Part shown: positions 38,061 through 49,548 of the stretch, in pieces
Layout of the letters: each line of letters begins with the position of its first letter
Numbering within the stretch: the stretch's first letter is position 1
Source of the DNA: Rhodamnia argentea
Taxonomy: Eukaryota; Streptophyta; Magnoliopsida; Myrtales; Myrtaceae
Reading direction: 5' to 3'
NCBI RefSeq assembly: GCF_020921035.1
Contig: NC_063157.1
Span: 21,903,015 to 21,967,014 of the forward strand
DNA: 64,000 bases
Notes under the pieces: model-generated
Told to the model about the DNA's origin: nothing
Database searches by the model: none
What the model saw: the letters and a program-made list of their open reading frames with translations, nothing else
Program-made: the position numbers and the translations under genes

Positions 38061-39035
38061 AAAAGTTTGTGGGCAGCCACTGGTTTCTCTTTCCCCGGTT
38101 TCCATTTTACTCCATGTAATGATAAATGTGGGGGAAATTATTGGAGTCGAGGTTAATTATTTTGTTTTCGCCACTAAGCGCTGGTTAAAGCGCCTCTTCC
38201 ACCACCGACCGACTACCTCAATATTTCATGTCAAAGTCTATTTAGTGATGCCCTGTTAATCATGCACAAAACTGTTAATCATGCACATATTCTCATCATG
38301 ATTAACCTTTTGACTGGGAATTAGTCCTATTTTGAAGCCGCGACTGTGTAGTGACCAACCTGAGGATGCTCAACACACTTTCGACGCATGTTCGTTCAGT
38401 AATCACTAAATATAAAGGGCAGTGGCCAAACTTCAGATGACCAGAGAAGTGAGATTAGTTATGACACTTCAAATGGGAGTTGCTTGGATGCTCTTTGATA
38501 ATTTGGAGCCTTCGGGCCTCAGATCACGTGTGACCTGTCTATTCTAAAACTTCTGAACGCAAGCTAACAACCGTGGATAGTGAGCATGATATATCACAAG
38601 ATTTTTCCCTTTTTCTCTCTGAAAGATCTGGTCCAGAAGAGAAAATCGAATGGAGAACTCCTTTGTCTACACATGGGTTGGCCCAACATTGAAGAGAGGG
38701 AAAGAAAGAGATGGCGATAATCCTTCAACAGTGGGAAAAGTTGGTCTTTTCCATGGAAAGAAGCCATGATAAATGTGTGGAAAAAGTTGGAATCTTTGCC
38801 CATTGGATGGGATGGGCAGCTAAAGTGGGGCTACTTCTACTTGCTGTTGCCACTTGGGATTTTACTATTAATAGAAATTTCTATGGTCGTGTCCAATTCC
38901 CTCTCCAAGTGGTGGGGGGGCTGAGAACCTGGTTCTTCTTTTGCAAAAAACATTTTTTTTTTTCAACATTTGCTTTTCCTGACTTTGACGAATTTGAGCG
39001 AGCATTTCTTGGTGGTGCTGGCAAAAGTGGCCACT

Positions 39036-39084
39036 TTGTGTGCTTCTGTGTGTGTTTTTGTGTGTGTGTGTGTGTGTGTGTGTG
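39036..39084 (+). repeat. (TG)n microsatellite
   Basis: TG run with one T interruption in non-coding DNA. The open frames crossing it are artefacts of the repeat. Confidence 0.9.
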
Positions 39085-39479
39085 AGCCCCATCCATCTTT
39101 CAGATGCACTCGAGAGCGTGTGTTGAGTAAAGCATTAGCAAACGAAAGATCAAACGTCAAAAAAGCTAAGAAGACGACCATATATCCTCTCTCTTGTTTC
39201 TAGAGGGCGTATAAGTTGGGCCACCCTAAAGTTGTACGGCTCTGATTCATGTTTCCAGCAAATTTAATCTTTGTTAATGCGGGAGTAGCCACCGTTATCA
39301 CTACTAATTTTTTATTTTTTTTGGGCTAGGACAAACTTTCTATTCCAACAAGAGCAGTCAAAACATTTCACAAAAGAGCCAGAACCTGGGGGTTAAAAGG
39401 ATTAAGTACAGTTAATTCCATTAATTGCTATTTTTAAAAAAAAAATTAGATGGGATATCGTTAAACAGAAAAGAAGATG

Positions 39480-40340
39480 CGGTCCCTATCTGATGAAATG
39501 CCCAATTTGCAAGCTCGTGAGCAGCGACGTTTTTGGGCCTGCGAGTTCATGTCGAACTCCTTCCTGGATTGCTGCAAAGGAGAGAACATGAGAGTTCGGG
39601 ATGAGAGGCTAGAATTCTCTAAAAGTTAAGGACCCTTTTGTCGAATGGCATCAATTAAGATCTTGGAGTCACTTTTTATGTACCATTTGGTGGATATCGA
39701 AGAACTGAGCAAATTTGCAGTCGAGAAGAAGAGCTGCAGCTTCCACTTATACCGGCGAGTTCCACCTTCCTCATCTTGTCCACGCTTAAATGACAGCGGC
39801 TCTCGCTGAGTGTGTCCTTTCTCGAAAAAGATTACCCCTATGACCAGCTTAACCGCTCGGGAAAGACTAATAATTTGATCGTGTGATGTTACAATTTTGT
39901 TTTTTTTTTACGCCACGTTTCAGTACATAGAATTGCTGCATAACGGGTGAAGAGTTTGCAGTTCAAGCCCTTTCTCTGAGCTCTTTGCCCTCGATCAAGA
40001 AAGTGGTGCGCAATCTCCTCCTCCGGTGGCATGAAGTTCCAAGCAGATAATTATGACACCTTATGAGCTCCGTAACAGGATCTTGTGCTGCTCATGAATT
40101 CTAATTTTCCAAATTTTGTTCCGAATCGTCGAGTTGTTGCCATCCTCCGAACGCGAACTTGATGACCATGTAAGAAGTTTTTGGCGTGAACGCACCCTCA
40201 ATAGATGACTGCCAAATTTGTCTGTCAACTCGAATGGAGATCGGAACATGAATCCGAAGAATGGGTTGGACTGACATAGGGGAAAACACATGAATTAGAC
40301 GATTTACATCCCAAGTTTTTGTTTCTGCGAGAAACAAAGC
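39480..40340 (-). mobile_element. Decayed LINE (non-LTR retrotransposon) 3' region
   Basis: On the minus strand, broken frames near 40340-40060 resemble the zinc-binding linker region of plant LINE polyproteins (TWDVNRLIHVFSP, then RVDRQIWQSS and AFTPKTSYMVIK). Further downstream are pieces like the RNase H-type domain: IKSDSKILIDAI near 39660 and AAHELANWAF near 39510. Frameshifts and stops separate the pieces, so it is inactive. The reverse transcriptase itself is not seen. Confidence 0.55.
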
Positions 40341-40476
40341 TGTCTATCTTTCTATACTAGAACGCATTTATCATAGTTAGTATCTTTAATGTTGCAGTAG
40401 TTGAGCGCAATTCAGAATCTGACTTTTGCGAATCGTAATAAGTCTAAGCTCATAAAATTTTAGATAGGAAACAACT

Positions 40477-42025
40477 AGGGAAAATTACAAAAAAAGTCCT
40501 AAAGCTATTGCAATTGTGTCAATTCAATTCTAATTTTTTTTTTGGCCGATTTAGTTTTAAATATTTTGCAATTGTGCCAATTCAGTTTATCCGGTAAACT
40601 TTGGCAGACCGGGCATGACGTGGACACCGGCCGGCTGACGACCTACTATTTTAATATATTATTTTGATTATTTTAAATTTTTTTAATTAATTAATTATTT
40701 ATTTATTCTTTTCTTTTTTACTTTCCCTTCCCTTCTCTCTTCTTCAAGGGACCGCCAACAAGGACAAATGAGTTTCAACCTCGTTGTGGGGGTGAGGCTT
40801 GGCTGTCCTCGCCCGACGATTAAGAGGTCAAGCCTCACCATGGTTGTGCGAGGCTTGACCTTGGTTTTGCGAGGCTTGACCTAGCCTAGATCCGGGTTGG
40901 CGAGTGAAGGGGTTTCTGGATTGTCGAAACGCAGCAGAATATAATTCTAAACCAAAACCCTAGACGGGATCCATGCGTATATTGAAATCGATAGGAGTTC
41001 AAGACGTATCTTTTGCGTATCGAAGATAAATTAACGATTGGTTGTGTATGGATTAGCGTCCCAAGTGTTGCACCTCTACCGGTATTCACACACACGAATT
41101 GAAGCCTTCAACGATCCAAGTGCTAGCTTACGGATCTTGGAGCTCCTCTTCATTGATTGTCTTTGATCTTCAAGACTCTCTCAAAGATCTAAGAATAGAG
41201 AACAATTCTTTGTGTTTTCTCCTTCGGAATTAGACTCTCTTAATTCCCTTCATCGTTTCTAGGGTTTTTCCACATCTATATATAGCTTCAATATCTACGC
41301 GTAACAAAAGAAGTGGGGCTAGGTGACTTGGGCCCACTAAATCGCCTATATCTAATCGTGTGTTTAATCGTTATCTCATAACATGCACGATCGCATAGAT
41401 ATTTAGAATAGGAGAATAAATTAAAACCTACTTCTTAAGTAGATCAAGGCGTAGAGAAAATATAAACTCGGTTCGCTATTGTGTGCGACCCTGTAGGTTC
41501 ACTAGACATTAGTAGTGTGCTCAAAACCCTTTTTGGCCCACAAGTCATAAGCGGACTCTAGCAACGCATTATGACTACCTAAGTATAGTGAATGTTGTTT
41601 TTCGACACAACCTAATCCACAACTAATGTTAGAATATCGACCTTGATTGGTTTCTAGGGCGTAACGCTAGACCTCTAACAGCTAGCCGAGCCGAGCCTCG
41701 CCCGACCATTGTGAGGCTCAGCATCGCCCGACCACGGGGAGGTCGAGCCGGCTGTCCTCTAGCCGGTCGTTGGAGCCGGAGGAAGAAGATGGGAGGGAGG
41801 AAGAAGAGGGGAGGGAAAAAATAAAAAAGAAAAAAGAAAAAAATATTAAAATATTAAGTAGTTGGCCGGCCAGCATCCACGTCGGTGCCGATCGGCCAAA
41901 ATTCACCGAATGGACTGAATTGACATAATTGTAAGAATTTTAGGATTGAATAGGTAAAAAAAAAAAAAAATAGAACCGAATAGACATAATTGCAATAGGT
42001 TTAAAGCTTTTTTGGTAAATTTCCT
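40477..42025. mobile_element. Foldback element with GC-rich core, copy 3 (interrupted by an LTR)
   Basis: Left arm from 40477 (GGGAAAATTACAAAAAAAGT, CCTAAAGCTATTGCAATTGT), right arm ending near 42025 (GACATAATTGCAATAGGTTT, TTTGGTAAATTTCC), inverted to each other. The arms end in GACGTGGACACCGGCC and GGCCAGCATCCACGTC. The core has alternating GAGGCTTGACC/GGTCGAGCC words like the other copies. A 759-bp LTR sits inside the core. Confidence 0.7.
40922..41680 (-). mobile_element. Solo LTR of an LTR retrotransposon (probably Copia)
   Basis: Read on the minus strand it begins TGTTAGAGGTCTAGCG and ends GCGTTTCGACA, the TGT...ACA ends of an LTR. It contains a TATA-like TATATATAG near 41280 and an R/U5-like region rich in AGAGAGTC and TTCTCT. 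There is no gag or pol sequence on either side; both flanks are the foldback element. That fits recombination between two LTRs, leaving one. I do not see a matching 5-bp target duplication. Confidence 0.65.
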
Positions 42026-42299
42026 CTAAAAGCTATTACGTGTCTAACTCCTCTTCGTGGACAATTTCACAACTGTCAAAATAGGTCACAAAATGATATA
42101 TTAACTCATATTTATTTAAATGGTCATATATGGGCCAACTTATCAAAATATGGGTTATAAATGGATTTTGAAGAGTAAAATCCTGAAAAGACGGGTTTTA
42201 GTAGCCTCCTTTCAAACCAAACTAAATATGGAGTCGGTCCATGATCCGCCCATTCCTTTTATTTTTGGTCATAAAGCCGCCCATTCTTCAAAAGCAGCA

Positions 42300-42470
42300 A
42301 TTTAAGGAGAAAAATTATTAATTATGGATCTAGGGTCAGATATGGATCGAATATATTTTGGGTCGGATATAAATTGCTGTGTATAAATGGGTCAAAACAT
42401 TTTAAATGTGATAATTTGAGTCGGATCATCTTTCGACCCGACCCAACCCAACCCATTTTGTTGGGCTTAC
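42300..42470 (+). repeat. Dispersed GGGTCGG/CCGACCC repeat, copy 1
   Basis: Ends ATGGGTCAAAACATTTTAAA, then TCGGATCATCTTTCGACCCG ACCCAACCC (a short gap marks the split). A related, diverged copy lies at 44090-44240. Probably a small non-autonomous transposon remnant; class not identified. Confidence 0.45.
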
Positions 42471-42499
42471 TTCACGTCAACAATCGAATTTGTACCATG

Positions 42500-45400
42500 T
42501 CTAAAGTCGCGATGCATGGCACTTGTCCCCTTTGTTGCAGTTACGTGAAATTTCAAAAGACGCACCACTAGATGGCAGTGCTCATCCATCCATCACTATC
42601 AGACGATATGCACGACAATTCAACCAAGTGCAATTATTAACAAATGGCGAGAATTCACAAGAGTTATTATTAACAACGTCAATGTAGCCAGTCTTTTTAT
42701 CTTGTAAATGCCTCACTTTTTGTGTTCTTATTTACTTCTTAAACAAAAGATTGGATGGATATGGTCGACCTAGAAAACGATCGTTTTTCAATTGGAAATT
42801 CCTAATACTAAGGAAAGCAACACTGATTAGAATCGGGGACCAAGCCTCGTCTCAATTGGGAGATACTTCGAATGGCTGCGAAGAATGGGAAGGAAGAAAA
42901 CAATTCGGTAATGGTCATTCCTCATCCTCAAATCCGTCTTGCATGCTTGAATTAATATTCTAATGAAGAGCGGCCTTTTTAAACGACTCTATGGAACAAG
43001 AAATATAACGATTCATAATTGAATTAGTCTCATTAATGAGGAGGAGGCCAAGTAAATAACCATTAGATTCGTTATGGCAGCTATTTTTGTAGCTAAGACC
43101 AAAATCATTACTCAATTGAGGGCAAAAAAATAAAAATAAAATAAAAATAAAATATATATCAAAAGGGTGTGAAAAATTGAAGATTTTAGTCGGCCCATAT
43201 CGAAGAAACTGGGCATTTCTCTTCTAGGGTTTTGAGCTTGGATTGGACCAGGGTTCATGTGGTTAATTAGGAACCATGGGCTTGTGATTTAGAGACCTCA
43301 CAAATCAAACCATGTGCACCTCGGACTAAGGCCCAAATTTCACAGAGTTCGTTTTTTAGGGACATTTAGATTGTTTCAAACAGTATCTGGTCCTGTTTAA
43401 CCACTTGGGTTGAAGCAATGAATGCAGAGACTCACAGCTTCTCAATAAAAAAAAGGTAGCCGGCCGGAGATCATGAACGAGATTTAACATTTTTGTCTAA
43501 TGTTCCTTTAAAAATGCATGCGAGTCGATACACGCGAATTTTCCACGGCGCATCTAACATTCTCTACCACGTCCGATCTGTTTTGCAATTGTCTGGCACG
43601 TGCGTTGACTCGCGCACATTTTGATGGGATTTTGAATAGAATTGCTTACGGAGAGTAGATTTCAGAAAGAGGGAAAGGAAACTGAAGTGCAAGGGGGGGG
43701 GTTGTCTGCAATAACTGAAGAGATCATACGAGTGGAGTTCCAATGGCGGTTCAATCCATGGGGGCCTTTCGTGGGATTTGGGCTTGTCAAACTTGACCTC
43801 ATGAATGGGGAGGGAAGACTGCTTACAATGAGAGATTGCTAGCCTTGGCCCGTTACCCATAGTGTTGGGTTCGAAACAGTCCATGTACAACTAGACAAGC
43901 ATCCCATAAATGTGTTTAAATATAATATGGATGTTAAACGAGTCATAATGAGCTTGCAACTTAGTTAGATCCAACCAACTTCCATGACTCTTCCGCCCTC
44001 ACTCAATCTGGCGCTCATTTACTCTAGACTCCCACATCAATACGGGTATGAGTTTTCCTAAATTGGATTAAATATAAAAGTGTTTTAGCAATATGGGTCG
44101 GGTCAAATATGAATTGGATATGTGTCACTAGATTTGTATTACATGAAATAGGTCAAAACGAGGTTAAATTGATTTATTCGGATTGCGTCATTTTCGAGTC
44201 GACCCAAATCCGATCCACCCCACTCGTTTGATGGGTCTACATACATATGATGTGTATAGACACAATGACCATCGCATGCAAGTGGACATCATGTTAGGAA
44301 CAAAAGGACCTTTTTACAGGGATGCATGCCCTAAAGCTTTTGCACTGCAATGAAAAGCAACGACATTCAGAGGCTGTCTTAGACTCTTTGCTTTCCCAAG
44401 GATGATCTCTTGTCGCCTGCATTATCTCTCCTGCCTATCTTCTTTTTCACTAATGAATCATATCCAAGCTTTAAGAGAAAAAGTTAATCAATGCTGTGCT
44501 TTTATAATCTGATATACTGACGTGTCATGTGTTTCGCACTAAAAGCATACAATTGCTATGGGCAGAAATAATTGAGAAAAACCCAAATTTAAGTATGGGC
44601 AAGAAGCATGCTACCTTCAGACCCAAAAAAGGAAAAAGAAGAAAAGATGACATATGTAACAGCCATGATTACACTCATGAGCTATACATGCCCCACATGT
44701 TGCTTGTATTCTCAAATATTGAGGTCAAACTTAATTTAATACCCTTTATGTCGAAAGGGAAAAAAGACATATAAGTTTACTTGTAATGATTTGTTAATGC
44801 ATTTTCAATAATGCCTAACCGATTGAAATCCGGACACTTGCCATGGTTATTCAAACTTATAACTACAAAGAGAAATACTATGTTTACTAAGTCTGGGTCA
44901 CAAAATGTGTAAAAGATGGAGAATTATTATTGATTGTTGGAGATGGCTCCCACTTAACTGTTCACTCTTTTCTATGGACCAGTCTTAGTAGACCTAGCAT
45001 TGCCTCAACGACAGATACTTTAACGAGTATAGACCACGCCGGAATGAGCAACTCAAGTGTCGGTTTGTCCCAATTTGATGTTGGCTTGGATGAGTGACGG
45101 CAGCCGGCAATAATGAATCTCATATAGTCTCGAAAAATCACATTGCTCTAATCATGCCTGGGATGTGTTACGGTAGTTCACGATTCCAAAGATAGGACAG
45201 CTTGCACGTACCCCGTTTGAAAATTCAATACACGTTACTAAATATGAGAATTAAATTTTACATTTTCCTTAATGTACTCAGACCAAAATTGTGCTTAGTT
45301 GGCGTCCAAAACACTTTAATTTGACTTGCACATGTTAGCTATAGTTGCAACTAGGCTCTAGGCAGATACCTATGTTTTTTACCATGTTCTTGCAAAGGGG

Positions 45401-46650
45401 TTGACAAGCTTTTGGCTCATGAGCTGTTTGAGAGAATCATTTCGCTTGCTCAGTCATCTTCACGAGGTTCTTTATATAACGTAGTAGCCTATAATAGATC
45501 ATTGCACAAACTCAGATGAATAAAACTACGGTACATAGTTTCGAGAGTTAGCCGAGAAAAAGAAAGGTGAGAGCTTTTGTGTATAATTTTTTTGGGTGGA
45601 AAGTCAAACTTCTAAATGATGACAAGTACTTTCCACCCATTACATGTCGGTCCAAAATTTTTAACTAACTTGATGCATATGTTTCAGCTATTTACTTGTC
45701 TGTTGTACTTAACCTGTGTTGGTATAATTTTGGGGCGATTGCGAACTTTCGGTTTAGAAGCTGGAGGTCATCCGTTCGAATATCTCAATCGCGTGATAAT
45801 GGCTAAAGAGCATGTTGGTAAGATTTGAGAAGTACCCTTCTGAATATCCGGGGCTAGAGAGCATTTTGGGTTTCTCCATTGAAGCAAACTTTTCGCGACG
45901 AGTTTCGAAAAATTGGCAGACCGTGAACTTTCGCGTCTCTCCGAATACTTTTCGAAGGATCAGTATTAGATCCATTGTCAATTTGGTGGAGCACCAATTT
46001 TTTTTTTTGTGTGTGTGTGTGCCAAAGGACAAAATGACAATTACCATAATGCTCGCGAGGAGTTCACAATTATCATGTACAAGAGACTCTTTGTCACCCG
46101 CGAGCTTTTCTGTCAAAAAGGTTAGGAGTTCCTCCACTAATTTCTGAAGCCCGGGGTTTTCCACACGCAAAGAAGTCTAAAAAACAAGGAAATTTTCTGC
46201 TTGCGCGATGAGGGAATCAACGTGTGTAAGATGGTTTTAGCTTAGGGGGGAGAAAAAGGGTTAGATGGGGAAAGACTGACTTGAATTCCAGCAGTAGTCA
46301 TGTTTGCCTCGGTTGAAAAATTTGCAGCATTGATTGGAAAAATGATTTTTATCTTCGGCACTTAAAGGAAGGTTTAGTGTTCCTGTCTCTCAACCACCAT
46401 TGTTGCCTCCATGCTCCCCCTCCTTCCTCATCCGCAAATCTCGCTTCGGCTCGCGCACAAGTCCAATCGGCGAGCACAAGTCCAAGCGGCGGCTTAGGTG
46501 GCGGCATGAGTTCACAACCTAATCGGCTTTCACCGAAGAAGTAGGGAAAAGAAAAACAAGAACATAAAAAGGAACGGGGGGGACAAAAAATTCTCGGTTA
46601 ACGAATGTCAATTATCGTATTTCACTTGGCCGACGTATACAGAGGATCTT
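42500..46650. other. Gene-poor AT-rich DNA
   Basis: Apart from a diverged GGGTCGG repeat at 44090-44240 I see no gene, RNA or intact element. A 138-codon minus-strand frame at 45754-46170 has no recognisable domain and crosses a TG run. Confidence 0.5.
44090..44240 (+). repeat. Dispersed GGGTCGG/CCGACCC repeat, copy 2
   Basis: GGGTCGGGTCAAATATG at the start, AAATAGGTCAAAACGAGGTT in the middle and TCGAGTCGACCCAAATCCGA at the end, paralleling 42300-42470. Confidence 0.45.
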
Positions 46651-46671
46651 AGTACTTGATCACTGTATATA

Positions 46672-46830
46672 TAGGATAAACGATATAAATGGTCCATGAA
46701 CTTTGTTTTAATTTGTAGTGTGGTCCTTGAAACTTAGCCCAATATGCAATATCCTCCATGAACTTTTAATTTAATTAGTGTGGTCCTCAAATTTTTAGTA
46801 TATATATTCAATTTAGTTCTTGGACCGTGG
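46672..46830 (+). repeat. Degenerate repeat of GTGGTCCTTGAAACTT type
   Basis: Three imperfect units (ATGGTCCATGAACTTTG, GTGGTCCTTGAAACTT, GTGGTCCTCAAATTTTTAG) spaced about 40-60 bp, upstream of the receptor kinase gene. Confidence 0.5.
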
Positions 46831-47079
46831 GAAAATAGAAGCATGTGAAATATGGGCTGCATGTTTGGGTAATGGTCGTAGAATGGTAGTCTCCGGTCCA
46901 AATTGGTGAAAAAGACATATGTCTAATTTGATAGAACGGAGTCAGAGATGGACCTCATCGGCTTTTACTCAACTTTGAAGCATATGCCAAAACTCACCCA
47001 GAAGTTTTCCATAACTGCTCTCTTCATCAATGTTCATAAAACTCAATCCATCAACCGATGCCAATCAAAGCAAAGCAGC

Positions 47080-47102
47080 CTCTCTCTCTCTCTCTCTCTC
47101 TC
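47080..47102 (+). repeat. (CT)n tract in the receptor-kinase leader
   Basis: CT run about 55 bp before the start codon and just before the upstream ATG. Confidence 0.85.
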
Positions 47103-47107
47103 AGGCA

Positions 47108-47161
47108 ATGAAGCTCACCAACCCCTCAAGCCCCACCACCACCCACGGCCCCTTTAGATGA
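47108..47161 (+). promoter_or_regulatory. Upstream ORF overlapping the receptor-kinase start codon
   Basis: A 17-codon frame (MKLTNPSSPTTTHGPFR) begins at 47108 and stops with TGA at 47159-47161. That stop lies inside the paired start codons ATGATG of the main frame (47158-47163). Such overlapping stop-start arrangements allow reinitiation. It matters only if the transcript starts upstream of 47108, which the CT-rich leader suggests but does not prove. Confidence 0.5.
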
Positions 47162-49548
47162 TGAGGCCGCGGCTCTCCGCCGTCATCCTCGCCATCGCCG
47201 CGGCCGTGCTCTCGGCCACCGACGCATCCCATGCCTTGGGCACAGGCTCCACCATTGCCATCAGCTACTCCTCTGCCACCGTGTGCGGCATCGCCTCTGC
47301 CCAACCTAAGCAGAGGATCAAATGCTACCGGCGAGGGCAAGTAGTGGACTTGAGCCCCTACATCTCCTTCTCCGCCATCTCCGGCGGCGCCAACTCCGTC
47401 TGCGGGCTACGCTCCGGAGGCTACAGCTTCCTCTGCTGGGACAATCTCGACGCTACCGACTCCACCCTCGTTCCCAAGAGAATTTATGGCGATGACACTG
47501 TTCTGTTGGAGAATATCTCGGTTGGTGATTATCAGATTTGTGCACAGGTCAACGGTACAAAACGAGTCAAATGCTGGAGACGTAGCAAATCGTTCTTTCC
47601 TCCTGAGGATGATGAATTCGCTTCAGTCTCATCTGGGTTCGGGTTTTCTTGCGGGATTTCGGTGAAATCGACTCATGTTCAATGTTGGGGCAGCAATTCA
47701 ATTGCGGGGAATATAGAGAATGGGTTCGGAACTATGCCGATGTCGAGTGTCGTAGCCGGTGGTGCTCATGTTTGTGGATTGAACACAACTGGGTTTGTGG
47801 TCTGCAGAGGAAGCAATGAAGCTGGGCAATTAGATGTTCCCTTCAACTCGGCGATGGAGTACTCACTCTTGTCTCTAGGTGCTAATCACAGTTGCGCAAT
47901 CCGGAGACTGAACAACACCGTGATCTGCTGGGGCGGCAAAGGGCAATTTTTTACGAAAGAAACCGAGGGAACTTACTTTGAAACGATTGCTTCGGGCGCG
48001 AATTTCACTTGCGGGTTGACGACCAGCAATTTCTCGGTAATGTGTTGGGGTCCGGGATGGAACAATGGATCAGGTCCTGAGCTGCTTCCGTTGACAGGGA
48101 TTTTGCCAGGACCCTGTGTTCAGTCCTGTGATTGTGGCATATACACTGAGTCTCAGAGTCTTTGTTATGATTCGGGTGCTATCTGCAAGCCTTGCCAGGT
48201 AGAGTTCTTGACGCCCGGGCCTCCGCCTCAGCCGCCATCGGTCTCTCCTTCATCTTCTCCATCACAAGGCTTGAGGAAGAGCCTACTGGCATTCGCGATA
48301 GTCGGCTCTGTTGGGGCCTTTTCAGGCCTGTGCACGGCTATATACTTGTTATATACAGGGGCGTGTTTTGGGCACAAGAAGATACACAACTCGGTGCAGC
48401 CAACAATCACGAGGGCGAATTCGAACAATGCGACGAACTCGAACAGCGGCAATCTCTTCAGATCGTCGACCATCCGGCGCCAGAGCTCGAGGGTAATGAG
48501 CCGGCAGAGGAGCGGGCCCTCCTCTAAGCACGCCGACAGGGCCGAGGAATTCTCGCTGGCCGAGCTCGCTGCGGCCACCAACTTCTTCTCCATGGAGAAC
48601 AAGATTGGCGCGGGGAGCTTCGGGGTGGTCTACCGAGGCAAATTGCCCGACGGCGGGGAGGTCGCGATCAAGCGAGGCGAGACAGGGTCGAAGGCGAAGA
48701 AATTCCAGGAGAAAGAGAGCGCGTTCGATTCGGAACTAGCATTCCTGTCGAGGCTCCATCACAAACACCTGGTGAGACTAGTTGGTTACTGCACGGAGAA
48801 GGACGAGAGGCTCTTGGTCTACGAGTACATGAGAAATGGAGCTCTCTACGATCACTTGCACGACAAGAACAACGTGAAGATATCGAGCAGCGTCCTAAAT
48901 TCGTGGAAAATGAGGATCAAGATCGCGCTGGACGCGGCGAGAGGTATCGAGTATCTGCACAGTTACGCAGACCCTCCCATCATTCACAGAGACATCAAAT
49001 CGTCCAACATATTGCTCGACTCGAATTGGACCGCACGGGTCTCCGATTTCGGCCTGTCTCTGATGGATCATCATCATCGCCACCACCAACAACGCGAGTC
49101 GGACAGCGACCAGAGGCCGATGGCGGCGGCCGGAACCATTGGGTACATCGATCCGGAGTACTATGGGCTGAACGTGCTCACGGCGAAGAGCGACGTGTAC
49201 GGGCTCGGAGTGGTGTTGCTGGAGCTGCTGACGGGGAAGAAGGCGATCTTCAAGGAAGGGGAGGGGGAGGGGGCGACGCCGGTGAGCGTGGTGGACTACG
49301 CCGTGCCGGCGATAATGGCCGGGGAGGTGGCGAGGGTGCTGGACGGGAGGGTGGCGGCGCCGGAGAAGGCGGAGGCGGAGGCGGTGGAGCTGGTGGCGTA
49401 CACGGCGATGCATTGCGTGAATCTGGAAGGGAAGGACCGGCCGACGATGAGCGACATAGCGGCGAACTTGGAGCGGGCTTTGAGCCTGTGTCAGGGGGAC
49501 AGCCATGGAAACATCTCCAGCGGCGGAATCTCCATTGTTTCGGAATGA
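47158..49548 (+). CDS. CRINKLY4-related receptor-like kinase, CCR3/CCR4 type
   Basis: Intronless, 796 residues. Signal peptide at 1-26. An extracellular set of RCC1-like 'crinkly' repeats with paired Cys/Trp-Gly (VCGL, CWG) runs to about 315, then a Cys-rich stretch from residue 320 (CVQSCDCG to CKPC), a Pro/Ser linker and one membrane helix near 374-396. The kinase begins near 475: G-loop GAGSFG (484-489), VAIK with Lys505, HRDIKSSN (Asp612, an active RD kinase), DFG (630-632) and GYIDPEYYG. CCR proteins are plasma-membrane kinases related to ACR4; ACR4 acts in epidermal and root stem-cell patterning, while CCR3/4 roles are poorly known. The start is firm: an in-frame TAG (47155-47157) directly abuts it. 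A His/Gln-rich run (about 638-645) follows DFG, and the 3' part of the frame is very GC-rich. Confidence 0.93.
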   Translation: MMRPRLSAVILAIAAAVLSATDASHALGTGSTIAISYSSATVCGIASAQPKQRIKCYRRGQVVDLSPYISFSAISGGANSVCGLRSGGYSFLCWDNLDATDSTLVPKRIYGDDTVLLENISVGDYQICAQVNGTKRVKCWRRSKSFFPPEDDEFASVSSGFGFSCGISVKSTHVQCWGSNSIAGNIENGFGTMPMSSVVAGGAHVCGLNTTGFVVCRGSNEAGQLDVPFNSAMEYSLLSLGANHSCAIRRLNNTVICWGGKGQFFTKETEGTYFETIASGANFTCGLTTSNFSVMCWGPGWNNGSGPELLPLTGILPGPCVQSCDCGIYTESQSLCYDSGAICKPCQVEFLTPGPPPQPPSVSPSSSPSQGLRKSLLAFAIVGSVGAFSGLCTAIYLLYTGACFGHKKIHNSVQPTITRANSNNATNSNSGNLFRSSTIRRQSSRVMSRQRSGPSSKHADRAEEFSLAELAAATNFFSMENKIGAGSFGVVYRGKLPDGGEVAIKRGETGSKAKKFQEKESAFDSELAFLSRLHHKHLVRLVGYCTEKDERLLVYEYMRNGALYDHLHDKNNVKISSSVLNSWKMRIKIALDAARGIEYLHSYADPPIIHRDIKSSNILLDSNWTARVSDFGLSLMDHHHRHHQQRESDSDQRPMAAAGTIGYIDPEYYGLNVLTAKSDVYGLGVVLLELLTGKKAIFKEGEGEGATPVSVVDYAVPAIMAGEVARVLDGRVAAPEKAEAEAVELVAYTAMHCVNLEGKDRPTMSDIAANLERALSLCQGDSHGNISSGGISIVSE

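Noticed and set aside
38711-39085. 124-codon plus-strand frame
   Set aside because: Its end is coded by the TG microsatellite (Cys-Val repeats) and the rest has no family features.
45754-46170. 138-codon minus-strand frame
   Set aside because: No recognisable domain; it crosses a TG/CA run and has no conserved neighbours.
49251-49275. Possible G-quadruplex in the kinase coding region
   Set aside because: Only three runs of four or more G plus one GG; a stable three-tier quadruplex is not supported.
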